DNA of 52,047 nt from Clostridium sp. Cult3 (GCF_021655115.1 NZ_PPXY01000007.1:1-52047), one strand, 5' to 3'. Shown: positions 17,209-26,991, counted from the stretch's first letter. Numbers and translations are program-made. The notes: generated by a model from the letters alone, not told the origin.

Positions 17209-17409
17209 TTGGCAGATAAGATGTTGCAAAAGCTTTATGTAGAAAAGGAATTATGTAAAGGTTGCGGTATATGCGTTGCCTTTTGTCCAAAAGATGTTTT
17301 ATCATTAGAAAAGGGCAAAGTAACAATAAAGGATTTAGATGCATGTATTCAGTGTGGTCAATGCGAGCTAAGATGTCCAGATTATGCTATTTATCTAGGA
17401 GGTAAATAA
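17209..17409 (+). CDS. korD: 2-oxoacid:ferredoxin oxidoreductase delta (ferredoxin-like) subunit
   Basis: 66 residues starting at TTG 17209 after AAGGGGG. Two [4Fe-4S] motifs are visible: CKGCGICVAFCP and CIQCGQCELRCP. As in other 2-oxoacid oxidoreductases this small subunit carries electrons from the catalytic centre to ferredoxin. It is the first gene of a korDABC-type operon, 1 nt before the alpha subunit. Confidence 0.93.
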   Translation: MADKMLQKLYVEKELCKGCGICVAFCPKDVLSLEKGKVTIKDLDACIQCGQCELRCPDYAIYLGGK

Positions 17410-17410
17410 A

Positions 17411-18547
17411 ATGGCAGAAAAAACGGTAAAACTAATGCAAGGAAACGAAGCTTGTGTAGAGGGTGCTATAGCAGCGGGTATGAGGTTTTATGCTGGCTAT
17501 CCTATTACTCCTTCAACAGAAATTGCAGAAATTTCAGCGGAGAAGCTACCTAGATTGGGTGGTAGATTTATTCAAATGGAAGATGAAATTGCAAGTATTA
17601 GCGCTATTATTGGTGCTTCTTTAGCTGGGAGAAAATCTATGACAGCTACTAGTGGACCTGGTTTTTCATTAAAACAAGAAGGTATTGGTTATGCAGTTAT
17701 ATCAGAAGTTCCCTGTGTTATCGTCAACGTTCAAAGAGGAGGTCCTAGCACTGGATTACCTACTTCTCCAGCTCAGGGAGATATAATGCAAGCTAGATGG
17801 GGAACTCATGGTGATCATTCAATTATAGCTCTATATCCTTCAACGGTAAGAGAGATATATGATACTACTATACGGGCCTTTAATTTAGCAGAAAAATATA
17901 GGACTCCGGTTATACTATTGATGGATGAAGTCATCGGACATATGAGAGAAAAAATCGAAATACCTGATGTTGATGAAATAGAAATTTTGAATAGAAAAAA
18001 ACCTACTGTAGGACCTGCTGAATATCTACCATATAAGGTGGATGAAGATGAGTTGGTACCACCAATGGCAAGCTTTGGAGAAGGGTATAGATATCATGTT
18101 ACGGGCCTTATCCATAATGAAACAGGATTCCCAACAAATAATCACAAAATTGCAGAAGAATTGATAAACAGATTGGTTAACAAAATAGAGGATAATACAG
18201 ATGACATAGTTGAATATGAAGAGTATAGATTAGAAGATGCAGATGAGGTAATCATTGCTTATGGTGCGACAGCAAGATCTGCAAAAACCGCTATTGATTT
18301 ATTAAGAAAAGATGGGGTTAAAATAGGCTTATTTAGACCTATTACTATATGGCCAATGGCAGAAAAACAAATAGAAGCTATTGCTAAGAGTGTAAAAAGA
18401 ATTACGGTGGTTGAAATGAATATGGGTCAATATTTTAATGAGGTAGATAGAATTGCAGGTAAATATACGCATACAAGTAAATATGGTCGTGTACATGGAG
18501 AGTTGATTACCCCAGAAGAAATCATCTCTTTTATTAAGGAGGGTTAA
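17411..18547 (+). CDS. korA: 2-oxoacid:ferredoxin oxidoreductase alpha subunit
   Basis: 378 residues. The N terminus GNEACVEGAIAAGMRFYAGYPITPSTEIAE is typical of the alpha subunit of the 2-oxoglutarate/2-oxoacid:ferredoxin oxidoreductases. The enzyme oxidatively decarboxylates a 2-oxoacid to its acyl-CoA with reduction of ferredoxin. The operon order (delta, alpha, beta, gamma) fits the KorDABC/VorDABC class; whether 2-oxoglutarate or branched-chain 2-oxoacids are used cannot be told from sequence reading. Confidence 0.92.
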   Translation: MAEKTVKLMQGNEACVEGAIAAGMRFYAGYPITPSTEIAEISAEKLPRLGGRFIQMEDEIASISAIIGASLAGRKSMTATSGPGFSLKQEGIGYAVISEVPCVIVNVQRGGPSTGLPTSPAQGDIMQARWGTHGDHSIIALYPSTVREIYDTTIRAFNLAEKYRTPVILLMDEVIGHMREKIEIPDVDEIEILNRKKPTVGPAEYLPYKVDEDELVPPMASFGEGYRYHVTGLIHNETGFPTNNHKIAEELINRLVNKIEDNTDDIVEYEEYRLEDADEVIIAYGATARSAKTAIDLLRKDGVKIGLFRPITIWPMAEKQIEAIAKSVKRITVVEMNMGQYFNEVDRIAGKYTHTSKYGRVHGELITPEEIISFIKEG

Positions 18548-18549
18548 AA

Positions 18550-19359
18550 TTGCCAAGTCAATTAGTAGATAAATATTTTAGAACCGAAAGTTTGCCTCAT
18601 ATTTGGTGCCCTGGGTGCGGCAATGGTATAGTTACAAGGGCTATCGTAAAAGCTATAGATAATTTAGAATTGAATCGAGATGATGTATGTATAGTTTCAG
18701 GTATAGGTTGTTCATCAAGATCTTCCGGGTATTTGGATTTTAACACCATACATACAACTCATGGGAGAGCATTAGCATTTGCTACGGGTATTAAATTTGC
18801 AAATCCTAATCTTCACGTAATAGTGATAACTGGTGATGGAGATTGTGCTGCTATTGGTGGTAATCACTTAATACATGCTGCTAGAAGAAATATAGATATT
18901 ACAACCATTGTTTTTAATAACAATATCTATGGCATGACAGGTGGACAATATTCTCCAACTACTCCAACTGGAGATAAAGGGACAACTGCACCTTATGGCA
19001 ATATAGATGCAAACTTTGATCTATGTGAATTAGCTAAAGCTGCTGGGGCTACTTATGTAAGTAGATCTACTGTATATGGTGCTAACATGATAATAAAGCA
19101 AGTAGAAGAGGGCATAAAGAACAAAGGATTTTCTTTTATAGAAACAATAACTACTTGTCCTACCTATTATGGAAGAAAAAACAAAAAAGGGGATGCCGTG
19201 GATATGATGAATTATTTAAAAGAAAATTCTGTAAGTAAAATTGCTTTCGAAAAACTTCCAGAGGAAAAACGTAGGAATAAAATTCTTGTAGGAGAACTAT
19301 ACAAAGGTCAAAGGCCCGAGTATATTGAAGAGTACAATAAGATTATTGATTCATTTTAA
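18550..19359 (+). CDS. korB: 2-oxoacid:ferredoxin oxidoreductase beta subunit (thiamine diphosphate binding)
   Basis: 269 residues from TTG 18550 (GGAGGG upstream in the korA end). WCPGCGNG near the N terminus and GDGDCAAIGGNHLIHAARRN with NNNIYGMTGGQ form the thiamine diphosphate and magnesium site. It is the catalytic partner of korA, 2 nt downstream of it. Confidence 0.93.
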   Translation: MPSQLVDKYFRTESLPHIWCPGCGNGIVTRAIVKAIDNLELNRDDVCIVSGIGCSSRSSGYLDFNTIHTTHGRALAFATGIKFANPNLHVIVITGDGDCAAIGGNHLIHAARRNIDITTIVFNNNIYGMTGGQYSPTTPTGDKGTTAPYGNIDANFDLCELAKAAGATYVSRSTVYGANMIIKQVEEGIKNKGFSFIETITTCPTYYGRKNKKGDAVDMMNYLKENSVSKIAFEKLPEEKRRNKILVGELYKGQRPEYIEEYNKIIDSF

Positions 19360-19374
19360 AGGAGAGATATAAAT

Positions 19375-19938
19375 ATGAAACGTCAAGAATTAAGGCTAAG
19401 TGGTTCAGGAGGGCAAGGATTAATTTTAGCAGGAATTATTTTAGCTGAAGCTGCTTTGCTTGACGGGAAGAACGTTGTTCAATCCCAGTCCTATGGTCCA
19501 GAAGCCAGAGGAGGAGCTAGTAAGGCTGAAGTTATAATAAGTGATGATATTATCAATTATCCAAAGGTTGACAAATGTGATATACTATTATCTTTAACAC
19601 AGAAAGCTTGCGATAAATATATTGACTCTTTAAAGCCAGGTGGCACATTGATATTAGATGATACGGTTGAAAATAGACCGGATAGAGATGATATAAAGAT
19701 TTATTCTATACCTATATTAGAAACAGCCTCTAAGGACCTAGGAAAGCCTATGGTAGCAAATATTGTCGCTCTTGGTAGTATATATGAGTTGACAAAAATA
19801 GTTAAAAGGGAGTCTTTAGAAAAAGCTGTATTAAATAGGGTACCTCGAGGAACAGAAGAATTAAACAAGATGGCCTTAGGAGAAGGTTTTAAATTAATAT
19901 TAAATCATAAGGAAAGTTCATATGGAGAAGTATGTTGA
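19375..19938 (+). CDS. korC: 2-oxoacid:ferredoxin oxidoreductase gamma subunit
   Basis: 187 residues with the family start RLSGSGGQGLILAGIILAEAA and SQSYGPEARGGASKAEVIIS. It completes the four-subunit enzyme. Its last 17 nt overlap the start of the RpiR regulator gene. Confidence 0.93.
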   Translation: MKRQELRLSGSGGQGLILAGIILAEAALLDGKNVVQSQSYGPEARGGASKAEVIISDDIINYPKVDKCDILLSLTQKACDKYIDSLKPGGTLILDDTVENRPDRDDIKIYSIPILETASKDLGKPMVANIVALGSIYELTKIVKRESLEKAVLNRVPRGTEELNKMALGEGFKLILNHKESSYGEVC

Positions 19939-20797
19939 TTTAATTAAAGTTATACAAAATAATTTTAATACTCTTAGTAAGGGTCAAAAATTAATAGCTG
20001 AGTATATAATGGATAATTATGATAAAGCTGCTTTTATGACAGCTGCCACTCTAGGAGAAACTGTAGGTGTTAGTGAATCTACTGTGGTACGTTTCGCTAA
20101 TACACTTGGATATGATGGCTATAGGGAACTCCAAAAAGAACTACAGGAGTTAATTAAAAACAAACTAACTACCGTACAAAGAATTTCCTTAAGCAAAGAT
20201 TTTTCAGACTATGAAAATGCTTTAAAACAAGTAGTCAAAAAAGATATGGATAATATAGAAAAGACCCTCAATGAAATAGATTATCAAGCTTTCCAAAAAG
20301 CTGTAGAAATAACTTTAGAAGCGGACAATGTATTCATATTAGGACTTAGGAGCTCCTCTTTCTTAGCCGGATATTTAGGTTTTTATTTAAACTTTTTGCT
20401 AGATAATGTAAAGATTATTTCATCAGGACCGAATGATGTATTTGAACAATTACTAAAAGCAACAGAGGAAGATGTAATCATAGGAATAAGTTATCCTCGA
20501 TATTCAAAGAGAACTTTAGAAGCATTAGACTACGGAAGGGAAAAAGGATGTAATATAATTGGTATTACCGATAGCTTAGTGTCTCCAGCTGCCCAATATG
20601 CTGATGTAACTTTAATTTCTAGTAGTAATATGTTATCCTTTGTGGACTCATTAGTAGCGCCTATGAGTTTAATAAATGCTTTTATTGTTGCCCTTGGTAT
20701 GGAAAAGAAGGAAGAAATAACTACTTATTTTGAAGATCTAGAAACGATTTGGAAAAAACATAGTGTATATGATACAAATAATAAAAACCGAAACTAA
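19922..20797 (+). CDS. MurR/RpiR-family transcriptional regulator
   Basis: 291 residues: an N-terminal HTH_6 domain (ESTVVRFANTLGYDGYRELQKEL) and a C-terminal SIS sugar-phosphate-binding domain (NVFILGLRSSSFLAGYLGFYL through LISSSNMLSFVDS). RpiR proteins usually sense phosphosugars. Overlap with korC puts it in the kor operon, so it may control that operon through the 23-bp repeats upstream; this is inference. Confidence 0.9.
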   Translation: MEKYVDLIKVIQNNFNTLSKGQKLIAEYIMDNYDKAAFMTAATLGETVGVSESTVVRFANTLGYDGYRELQKELQELIKNKLTTVQRISLSKDFSDYENALKQVVKKDMDNIEKTLNEIDYQAFQKAVEITLEADNVFILGLRSSSFLAGYLGFYLNFLLDNVKIISSGPNDVFEQLLKATEEDVIIGISYPRYSKRTLEALDYGREKGCNIIGITDSLVSPAAQYADVTLISSSNMLSFVDSLVAPMSLINAFIVALGMEKKEEITTYFEDLETIWKKHSVYDTNNKNRN

Positions 20798-20825
20798 ACT
20801 GTCTAGCAAGACGGTTTAGTTTTTT
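20794..20825 (+). terminator. Terminator after rpiR-type gene
   Basis: Eleven-bp arms CTAAACTGTCT and AGACGGTTTAG (one T-G wobble) with a 4-nt loop are followed by six to seven T residues, ending the kor operon. Confidence 0.93.
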
Positions 20826-20940
20826 AGGCAAGTAGTCATAATTGACTTTATCATAATTGATATTATAACAAAATATACATTTTTCTGTTATAATATTAAT
20901 TATTATTATACAAACTAATGATATGAAAGGAAGAAAATAA

Positions 20941-21558
20941 ATGAAAAAAATAATTCTAATAAGACATGGTGAATCAAAATGGAACACATTAAAGAAAATA
21001 CAAGGACAAAAGGATATCTCACTTACAGCAAGGGGATTAAAACAAGCTCAGCTAATTGGTAATCGGTTGAAAAAAGAAAAAATTGATAAGATATACTCTA
21101 GTGATCTCAAAAGAGCATATATTACTGCAGAGACTATTGGTAATAAAATAGGATTAGATGTAACACCCATGAAGGAGCTTAGAGAGATAAACTTTGGGAT
21201 TTGGGAAGGCATGTCCAATGATCAAATGTTACAAGAATTTTATGATGATGTTCTACTATGGAGAAGTAATCCTGAAAAACTAAAGATAGAGGGTGCAGAA
21301 TCCATAGAAGAATTACAAAAAAGGGCTATGAAAGGTATTAATAAAATTATCGATGACTCTGATGAACATGACAATTTTATAATAGTATCCCATAGTGCCA
21401 CAATAAAAACTATTATTTTGGGTTTACTTGATATGGATTTAACTTATTTTAAAAACTTAACTATTAGCAATGTTGGGTTAACAGTCATTGAATTCAGGGA
21501 ATATAATCGAGTACTAAAAGTATTAAACGATACATGCCATCTAAAGGAGAGTATATAA
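20941..21558 (+). CDS. Histidine phosphatase family protein (phosphoglycerate mutase-like)
   Basis: 205 residues with the catalytic RHGESKWN motif at the N terminus, the acid residue region REINFGIWEGM and the second histidine in VSHSATIKTIILGLL. The family includes broad phosphatases, CobC and cofactor-dependent mutases; context gives no substrate. It begins a new unit with a TATAAT about 45 nt upstream and ends 1 nt before the flavoprotein gene. Confidence 0.88.
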   Translation: MKKIILIRHGESKWNTLKKIQGQKDISLTARGLKQAQLIGNRLKKEKIDKIYSSDLKRAYITAETIGNKIGLDVTPMKELREINFGIWEGMSNDQMLQEFYDDVLLWRSNPEKLKIEGAESIEELQKRAMKGINKIIDDSDEHDNFIIVSHSATIKTIILGLLDMDLTYFKNLTISNVGLTVIEFREYNRVLKVLNDTCHLKESI

Positions 21559-21559
21559 A

Positions 21560-22783
21560 ATGTCAGTAAAGGTAGGGGTAATTGGTGGTGGTCCAGCTGG
21601 GATAATAGCTGCTGGATTTGCTGGTTCTAGAGGAAAGGATGTTACTCTAATAGAGAAGAACAACCGGTTGGGTAAAAAGTTATTTATAACAGGAAAGGGA
21701 AGATGCAATATTACCAATGCTTCTCCGATTGAGAATTTTTTTGAAAACATAACTACCAATAGGAATTTTTTATATAGTGGGTTTTATTCGTTTAGCAATG
21801 AGGATGTAATCAAATTGTTAAATGCCTATGGTTTAAAAACTAAAATTGAAAGAGGTAATCGAGTTTTTCCATCTTCCGATAAGTCTAGTGATGTTATAAA
21901 AGCTTTTGAAAAGTTTTTGATATCCAATGACGTAAAACTTCAATTGAATAAATCAGTTCAAAATATATATATAGAAGATGAACAGTTTATTGTGGAACTG
22001 TTACATGGGGAAACACTAAAATTTGATAAGTTAATTTTATCTACAGGAGGAAAATCTTATCCTTTAACTGGTTCCACTGGAGATGGCTATGAATTTGCTA
22101 AAAGATTTGGTCATCACATTGTACCATTAAAACCATCTTTAATACCCATGGAAATTGAGGAAGCCTGGGTTAAAGATTTACAGGGTTTATCTTTAAAAAA
22201 TGTAAAGTTAACTGCCTTCATTGATAATAAAAGGGTTTATGAAAAGTTTGGTGAAATGATATTTACCCATTATGGAATTTCTGGTCCTATAGTTTTGACG
22301 ATGAGTAATCAGATAAATAAGTACAAGAGCAATAACATAAAATTTGCTATCGATTTAAAGCCAGCATTATCTTATGAGAAACTAGATAATAGAATATTAA
22401 AGGATTTCCAAATATATAATAATAAACAGATAAAAAATGGATTAGATGATTTGTTACCAAAAAGACTTATTCCTATAATAATAAAAAATATTTCTATTGA
22501 TGAAGAAACGCCTATTAACCAGATTACTAAGTCCAAAAGAATAGAACTAGTAAATATATTAAAAGCTTTGCCTTTAACCTTCAAAAAGTTTAGACCTATT
22601 GAAGAAGCTATTGTTACCTCAGGTGGTGTTTCTACTATAGAAATCGATCCTTCTACCATGGAGTCTAAAATAATCCCAGGTTTATATTTTGCTGGGGAGA
22701 TTATTGATGTTGACGGTTTAACAGGAGGCTATAATCTTCAAATTGCTTATTCAACAGGATACTTAGCTGGTACCAATGTATAA
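21560..22783 (+). CDS. BaiN/HI0933-family NAD(P)/FAD-dependent flavoprotein
   Basis: 407 residues. VGVIGGGPAGIIAAGFAGSRG is the FAD Rossmann site, followed by the family signature GKKLFITGKGRCNITN; the C terminus has GLYFAGEIIDVDGLTGGYNLQIA. The family (YhiN, HI0933, BaiN) is common but poorly understood; the bile-acid role of BaiN in some clostridia should not be carried over here. A ribosome binding site AGGAGAG precedes the ATG. Confidence 0.9.
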   Translation: MSVKVGVIGGGPAGIIAAGFAGSRGKDVTLIEKNNRLGKKLFITGKGRCNITNASPIENFFENITTNRNFLYSGFYSFSNEDVIKLLNAYGLKTKIERGNRVFPSSDKSSDVIKAFEKFLISNDVKLQLNKSVQNIYIEDEQFIVELLHGETLKFDKLILSTGGKSYPLTGSTGDGYEFAKRFGHHIVPLKPSLIPMEIEEAWVKDLQGLSLKNVKLTAFIDNKRVYEKFGEMIFTHYGISGPIVLTMSNQINKYKSNNIKFAIDLKPALSYEKLDNRILKDFQIYNNKQIKNGLDDLLPKRLIPIIIKNISIDEETPINQITKSKRIELVNILKALPLTFKKFRPIEEAIVTSGGVSTIEIDPSTMESKIIPGLYFAGEIIDVDGLTGGYNLQIAYSTGYLAGTNV

Positions 22784-22859
22784 TAATTTACCTCATAAAA
22801 ATTTCATTATTTGTAAACAATAAGCATAAAGTATTATAAATAATGATTAGGAGGATTTT

Positions 22860-23306
22860 ATGGGAAAACTATTTAATAAATTGGAAAAGTTAATATTATT
22901 TTTATTCCTTACGTGTTTTATTCTGTTATTAGTTTGTCAGTTTATAAATTATAAAAATGACTATGGCGTTCATACTTACAATTTCGAAAACAATAATAAG
23001 TTATTACCTTTCAACAATAATGGAATAAAAAGCAAAGGGATAGTTGTTCTAAAAAACATGACCCCAAGCTATGATAATGTAGGAATATTATTAAATGGTA
23101 AGCCTGTTGGATATTTTGGTGAAGATGATGAACTAGAAATTCACGTATATCATAATGATTTAATTGAAATAGATGGAACAAAACACAATAATCGGTTAAA
23201 AGTAAAGGTTGTTGGTATAAGTAACAATGTTGAAACTCCGAAATTGGACGCAACTGCCATAACTTCTCAAAGTATAGAAATTTTAAGTAAAGTTAAGTTG
23301 AAATAA
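22860..23306 (+). CDS. Unknown protein with N-terminal membrane anchor
   Basis: 148 residues, not recognised. One hydrophobic helix at about residues 10-32 (LILFLFLTCFILLLVCQF) is followed by a beta-rich region predicted to lie outside the cell, including LLNGKPVGYFGEDDELEIHVYHNDLIEIDGT. A good AGGAGG precedes the ATG. It sits between the flavoprotein gene and aroH. No catalytic motif was seen; a structural or envelope role is possible but unsupported. Confidence 0.7.
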   Translation: MGKLFNKLEKLILFLFLTCFILLLVCQFINYKNDYGVHTYNFENNNKLLPFNNNGIKSKGIVVLKNMTPSYDNVGILLNGKPVGYFGEDDELEIHVYHNDLIEIDGTKHNNRLKVKVVGISNNVETPKLDATAITSQSIEILSKVKLK

Positions 23307-23356
23307 CTTGTTTGATAATTGTTTTTAATATATAATTATTAAGGGAAGTGATAAAA

Positions 23357-23719
23357 TTGAACGTGGTTTCAATCCGAGGGGCTATTACTGTAAAAAAAAA
23401 TACCAAAGAAGAAATATTAAAAGCCACACAAAAATTACTGTTAGAGATAGAAGAAAAAAACAATTTAAAAAAAAGCAATGTAATTAGCATACTCTTTTCA
23501 TCAACAAAGGATTTAAACGCTGAATATCCTGCTAAGGCTGCTAGATTGTTAGGATATACTCAATGTGGTTTAATGTGTTTCAACGAAATTGAAGTGGTAG
23601 GCGGTTTGGAAAAGTGTATTAGGGCTATGATATTATATGAAACTATTTTGGATCAAAAAGACGTTAGGCATGTGTATCTTGAAGGTGCAAGAACATTAAG
23701 ACCTGATTTAAATAAATAA
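23357..23719 (+). CDS. aroH: Chorismate mutase, AroH class
   Basis: 120 residues from TTG 23357, chosen because AAGGGAAG sits 8 nt upstream and the family starts just before SIRGAITV; GTG 23348 overlaps that site. The catalytic arginine in SIRGAI, the glutamate region CFNEIEV and the late arginine in VRHVYLEGARTLRPDL match Bacillus AroH, which converts chorismate to prephenate for phenylalanine and tyrosine synthesis. No other aromatic pathway gene is near. Confidence 0.9.
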   Translation: MNVVSIRGAITVKKNTKEEILKATQKLLLEIEEKNNLKKSNVISILFSSTKDLNAEYPAKAARLLGYTQCGLMCFNEIEVVGGLEKCIRAMILYETILDQKDVRHVYLEGARTLRPDLNK

Positions 23720-23769
23720 AAACAACAATGCCACCAATGGGTGGTTATTATTTTATTAGGAGGCTTATG

Positions 23770-24429
23770 ATGCGCAAAAGATTAGTTGTTGCTGTAGACG
23801 GTCCTGCAGGATCAGGGAAGAGTACAATATCCAAAAAGGTTGCGGATATATTAAATTTAGAGTACATTGATACTGGTGCCATGTATAGAGCTTTAACTTT
23901 AAAGGTTATTGGTAATGGAATTGATACTAATGATGAAGATTCTATTCTAAGGATTATGGCATCTACATCAATATATTTTATGGGTAACCACATTTATCTG
24001 GATGGGACAAGGGTTGATGAAAAGATCAGGGAAAATATTATAAATAAATATGTTTCAGATGTGGCAAAAATTAAAGAAGTTCGTAGAGAAATGGTAAAGA
24101 TGCAACAAAAATTATCAAAAAAATCTAGCGTAATTATGGATGGTAGAGATATTGGGACGGTGGTATTACCCCATGCTGATTTCAAGTTTTTTATCACTGC
24201 ATCCATAGAGGAAAGAGCAAATAGAAGATATAAGGAATTATTATCAAAGGGTGAAAAAAATATTACCTACGAACAAATTTTTTCAGAAATAGAGCGAAGG
24301 GATAGAATAGACAGTACAAGAGAAGTTGCCCCCCTTATAAAAGCTGAAGACGCATATGAAATCGACACGACTAATATGACTATTCAACAAGTTGTTGATG
24401 AAATAATAAATATTGTCGAAGGGAGGTAA
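23770..24429 (+). CDS. cmk: Cytidylate kinase
   Basis: 219 residues from ATG 23770; AGGAGG at 23758-23763 is 6 nt upstream, while ATG 23767 is only 3 nt away. The P-loop is VDGPAGSGKSTISKKVA, the substrate region YIDTGAMYRALTLK and DGRDIGTVVLP are intact. It phosphorylates CMP and dCMP. In Clostridia cmk is usually followed by plsC and the ispH-rpsA fusion, as here. Confidence 0.95.
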   Translation: MRKRLVVAVDGPAGSGKSTISKKVADILNLEYIDTGAMYRALTLKVIGNGIDTNDEDSILRIMASTSIYFMGNHIYLDGTRVDEKIRENIINKYVSDVAKIKEVRREMVKMQQKLSKKSSVIMDGRDIGTVVLPHADFKFFITASIEERANRRYKELLSKGEKNITYEQIFSEIERRDRIDSTREVAPLIKAEDAYEIDTTNMTIQQVVDEIINIVEGR

Positions 24430-24433
24430 TCAA

Positions 24434-25018
24434 TTGTATTTCTATCGCATTGCTAGGATTATTGTTAGTATTATTTTTAGGATAATTTTTAGAATAGAAA
24501 TTAATGGTAAAGAAAACATACCTATGGAAGGCCCTTTGATAGTCTGTTCAAATCATATAAGTAATTTGGACCCTATTATATTGGGCATTGCTTTTAATCG
24601 ACCAATTATTTTTATGGCAAAAAAAGAATTGTTTAATAGTAGATTTATTGCAAAGATAATGACTGGTCTAGGTGCATTTCCAGTTGATAGAAAAGGCTCG
24701 GATATTGCTGCAATAAAGACTTCCTTCAGAGTATTAAAGAACGAACAGGTGCTAGGTATATTTCCTGAGGGAACAAGAGTACATGAAATGGATCTGGACA
24801 ATGTAAAACCTGGAATAGGTTTAATAAGCATTAAAAACAAGTCTCCGGTAATTCCTGTATTTATTGAGTCCAATTATAAATTATTCAGTAAAGTAGTAGT
24901 AAATATAGGGGAACCTATATTGTTTGATGAATATCATGGTCAAAAACTTGAAACTCAAGATTATTGGGAAGTCAGTAAAGAGATAATGAAATCTATATAT
25001 TCATTAAAAAACTCATAG
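24434..25018 (+). CDS. plsC: 1-acyl-sn-glycerol-3-phosphate acyltransferase
   Basis: 194 residues from TTG 24434, with GGGAGG 7 nt upstream inside the end of cmk. A hydrophobic N-terminal segment is followed by the acyltransferase motifs NHISNLD (HxxxxD) and FPEGTR. It makes phosphatidic acid at the membrane. The cmk stop precedes it by 4 nt, so the two are coupled. Confidence 0.93.
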   Translation: MYFYRIARIIVSIIFRIIFRIEINGKENIPMEGPLIVCSNHISNLDPIILGIAFNRPIIFMAKKELFNSRFIAKIMTGLGAFPVDRKGSDIAAIKTSFRVLKNEQVLGIFPEGTRVHEMDLDNVKPGIGLISIKNKSPVIPVFIESNYKLFSKVVVNIGEPILFDEYHGQKLETQDYWEVSKEIMKSIYSLKNS

Positions 25019-25029
25019 GAGGGAAAAAT

Positions 25030-26991
25030 GTGAAGGTATATATTGCGGAACATGCTGGATATTGCTTTGGAGTGAAACGTGCAGTTGATACAACTATGGA
25101 TATTATCAGTAACAAAGATGACCTCCCTATTTATTCATTGGGTCCACTAATTCATAATCCACAGGTAGTTGAAGGGCTAAGTAAAAAAGGTTTACAAGTA
25201 ATAGATAATATCAATGACTTACAAAAAGGAAAGGTTATAATAAGATCCCATGGAGTTCCCTATAGTGTTGAAAAAGAAATAGAGGAATTAAATTTAGAAC
25301 TAATAGATTGTACATGCCCGTATGTTAAAGCAGTTCACAAAAAAGTCGAAAAGTTCTATAATGCCGGTTACAAAATAATTATAATTGGCGATAAAAATCA
25401 TCCTGAAGTAATTGGTATTAATGGATGGTGTAACAACGATGGTATTATAATAAATACTGAAGATGAAGCAATGAATTTACCGAGCTTTGACAAGATATGT
25501 GTAGTATCGCAAACTACTAACACTTTAGAGAAATTTAACAATATAACAAAAATAATACAAGTTAAAGGAAAAGAATTAGAAATATTTAATACTATCTGTA
25601 ATGCAACAAATTTAAGGCAATCTGCAGCTGAAGAGTTAGCAAAAAAAGTAGACGCTATGATAGTCATTGGCGGTTACCATAGTTCTAATACTAATAAGTT
25701 GGTGGAAATTAGTAAAAAGCATTGTAATAATGTATATCATATCGAAATTTATGAAGATTTACCTTTACAAGAGCTATCTAAATTTAATACAATAGGAATA
25801 ACTGCAGGTGCTTCGACACCTGATTGGATAATTAAGGAGGTTGTTAATACGATGAATAATAATAATGAAAACAATGAGATAATGGAGGCAATAGAAAGTT
25901 CCCTTGTGCGAATCCATAGGGGGGATGTAGTTACAGGTAAAGTTATTTATGTAACTAATGATGAAGTAATGGTAAATATAAACTATAAATCCGATGGTAT
26001 AATTGAAAGGGATGAACTATCCAACGACCCAGATGTAAAGCCTAAGGATTTATTCAAAGAAGGAGATGAAGTAGAAGTATATGTAGTTAGGTTAGATGAT
26101 GGAGAAGGCAATGTTGTACTTTCTACCAAAAGACTTGAAACTATAAAAGGGTGGGACAAGCTAGAGGACAGCTATGAGAATAAAGAGATAGTTGAATGTA
26201 AAGTACTTACGGACGTAAAGGGAGGATTATCAGTAGTAGTTAATGGCATCAGAGCTTTTATGCCTGCTTCCCAGATTTCAGTGAGCTATGTAGATGATCT
26301 TAGTGCCTATAATGGTAAAACTTTGAATGCAAAGATTATAGATTTTGACAGGAATAAAAGAAGGGTGATTCTTTCAAGCAGGGAAATAGAAGAAAAAGAA
26401 TTAGAGGAGAAAAGAGAGGAGCTATGGAACAACCTTGAAATAGGAAAGGTCATAGAGGGAAAAGTAGCAAGATTAACTGACTTTGGCGCTTTTGTTGACT
26501 TAGGTGGTTTAGATGGATTAATTCATATATCCGACTTATCTTGGTTTAGAATAGATCATCCTTCCGAGGTAGTTAGCGCAGGAGAAACAGTTCAAGTTCA
26601 AATACTTGATTTTGATAAGGAGCGAAATAGAATATCCTTAGGTTTAAAACAAACATTACCACAACCATGGGATGTATTTATTGAAAACAGGGAAGTTGGA
26701 GATATAGTAGACGGAAAAGTAGTAAATATATTAGATTTTGGTGCTTTTGTGAGATTAGAAGAGGGCGTTGATGGATTAGTCCATGTCTCTGAAATATCTA
26801 AAGAGCATGTAAACAAACCATCGGATAAACTGGAAATTGGTGAAAAAGTTACAGTTAAAATTATAGATATAAATCCTGAAGGAGAAAGGATAAGTTTAAG
26901 TATGAAGGAACTGGAAGAAGATTCTGAAAAAGATGTAGATGAAATTGAAGATTTGGAAGTAAAAATAGAAGACATAATAAAGGATAAATAA
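25030..26991 (+). CDS. ispH: IspH-ribosomal protein S1 fusion: HMBPP reductase plus four S1 domains
   Basis: 653 residues from GTG 25030. Residues 1 to about 275 are 4-hydroxy-3-methylbut-2-enyl diphosphate reductase, with the three iron-sulfur cysteines in AGYCFGVKRAVD, DCTCPYVKAVHKK and NTICNATNLRQ, the last step of the MEP isoprenoid pathway. From about residue 297 four S1 RNA-binding domains follow (starting near 297, 386, 470 and 555; for example GKVARLTDFGAFVDLGGLDGLIHIS). A low-complexity asparagine-rich linker separates the halves. This fusion is known from Clostridia; it replaces a separate rpsA. Confidence 0.95.
   Translation: MKVYIAEHAGYCFGVKRAVDTTMDIISNKDDLPIYSLGPLIHNPQVVEGLSKKGLQVIDNINDLQKGKVIIRSHGVPYSVEKEIEELNLELIDCTCPYVKAVHKKVEKFYNAGYKIIIIGDKNHPEVIGINGWCNNDGIIINTEDEAMNLPSFDKICVVSQTTNTLEKFNNITKIIQVKGKELEIFNTICNATNLRQSAAEELAKKVDAMIVIGGYHSSNTNKLVEISKKHCNNVYHIEIYEDLPLQELSKFNTIGITAGASTPDWIIKEVVNTMNNNNENNEIMEAIESSLVRIHRGDVVTGKVIYVTNDEVMVNINYKSDGIIERDELSNDPDVKPKDLFKEGDEVEVYVVRLDDGEGNVVLSTKRLETIKGWDKLEDSYENKEIVECKVLTDVKGGLSVVVNGIRAFMPASQISVSYVDDLSAYNGKTLNAKIIDFDRNKRRVILSSREIEEKELEEKREELWNNLEIGKVIEGKVARLTDFGAFVDLGGLDGLIHISDLSWFRIDHPSEVVSAGETVQVQILDFDKERNRISLGLKQTLPQPWDVFIENREVGDIVDGKVVNILDFGAFVRLEEGVDGLVHVSEISKEHVNKPSDKLEIGEKVTVKIIDINPEGERISLSMKELEEDSEKDVDEIEDLEVKIEDIIKDK

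Noticed and set aside
23728-23769. Upstream start for cmk at ATG 23728
   Set aside because: The added stretch spans a small CCACC/GGTGG hairpin and the AGGAGG ribosome binding site of the real start.
26598-26975. 125-codon minus-strand frame inside ispH-rpsA
   Set aside because: Serine-rich antisense shadow of the S1 domains; no start signal.
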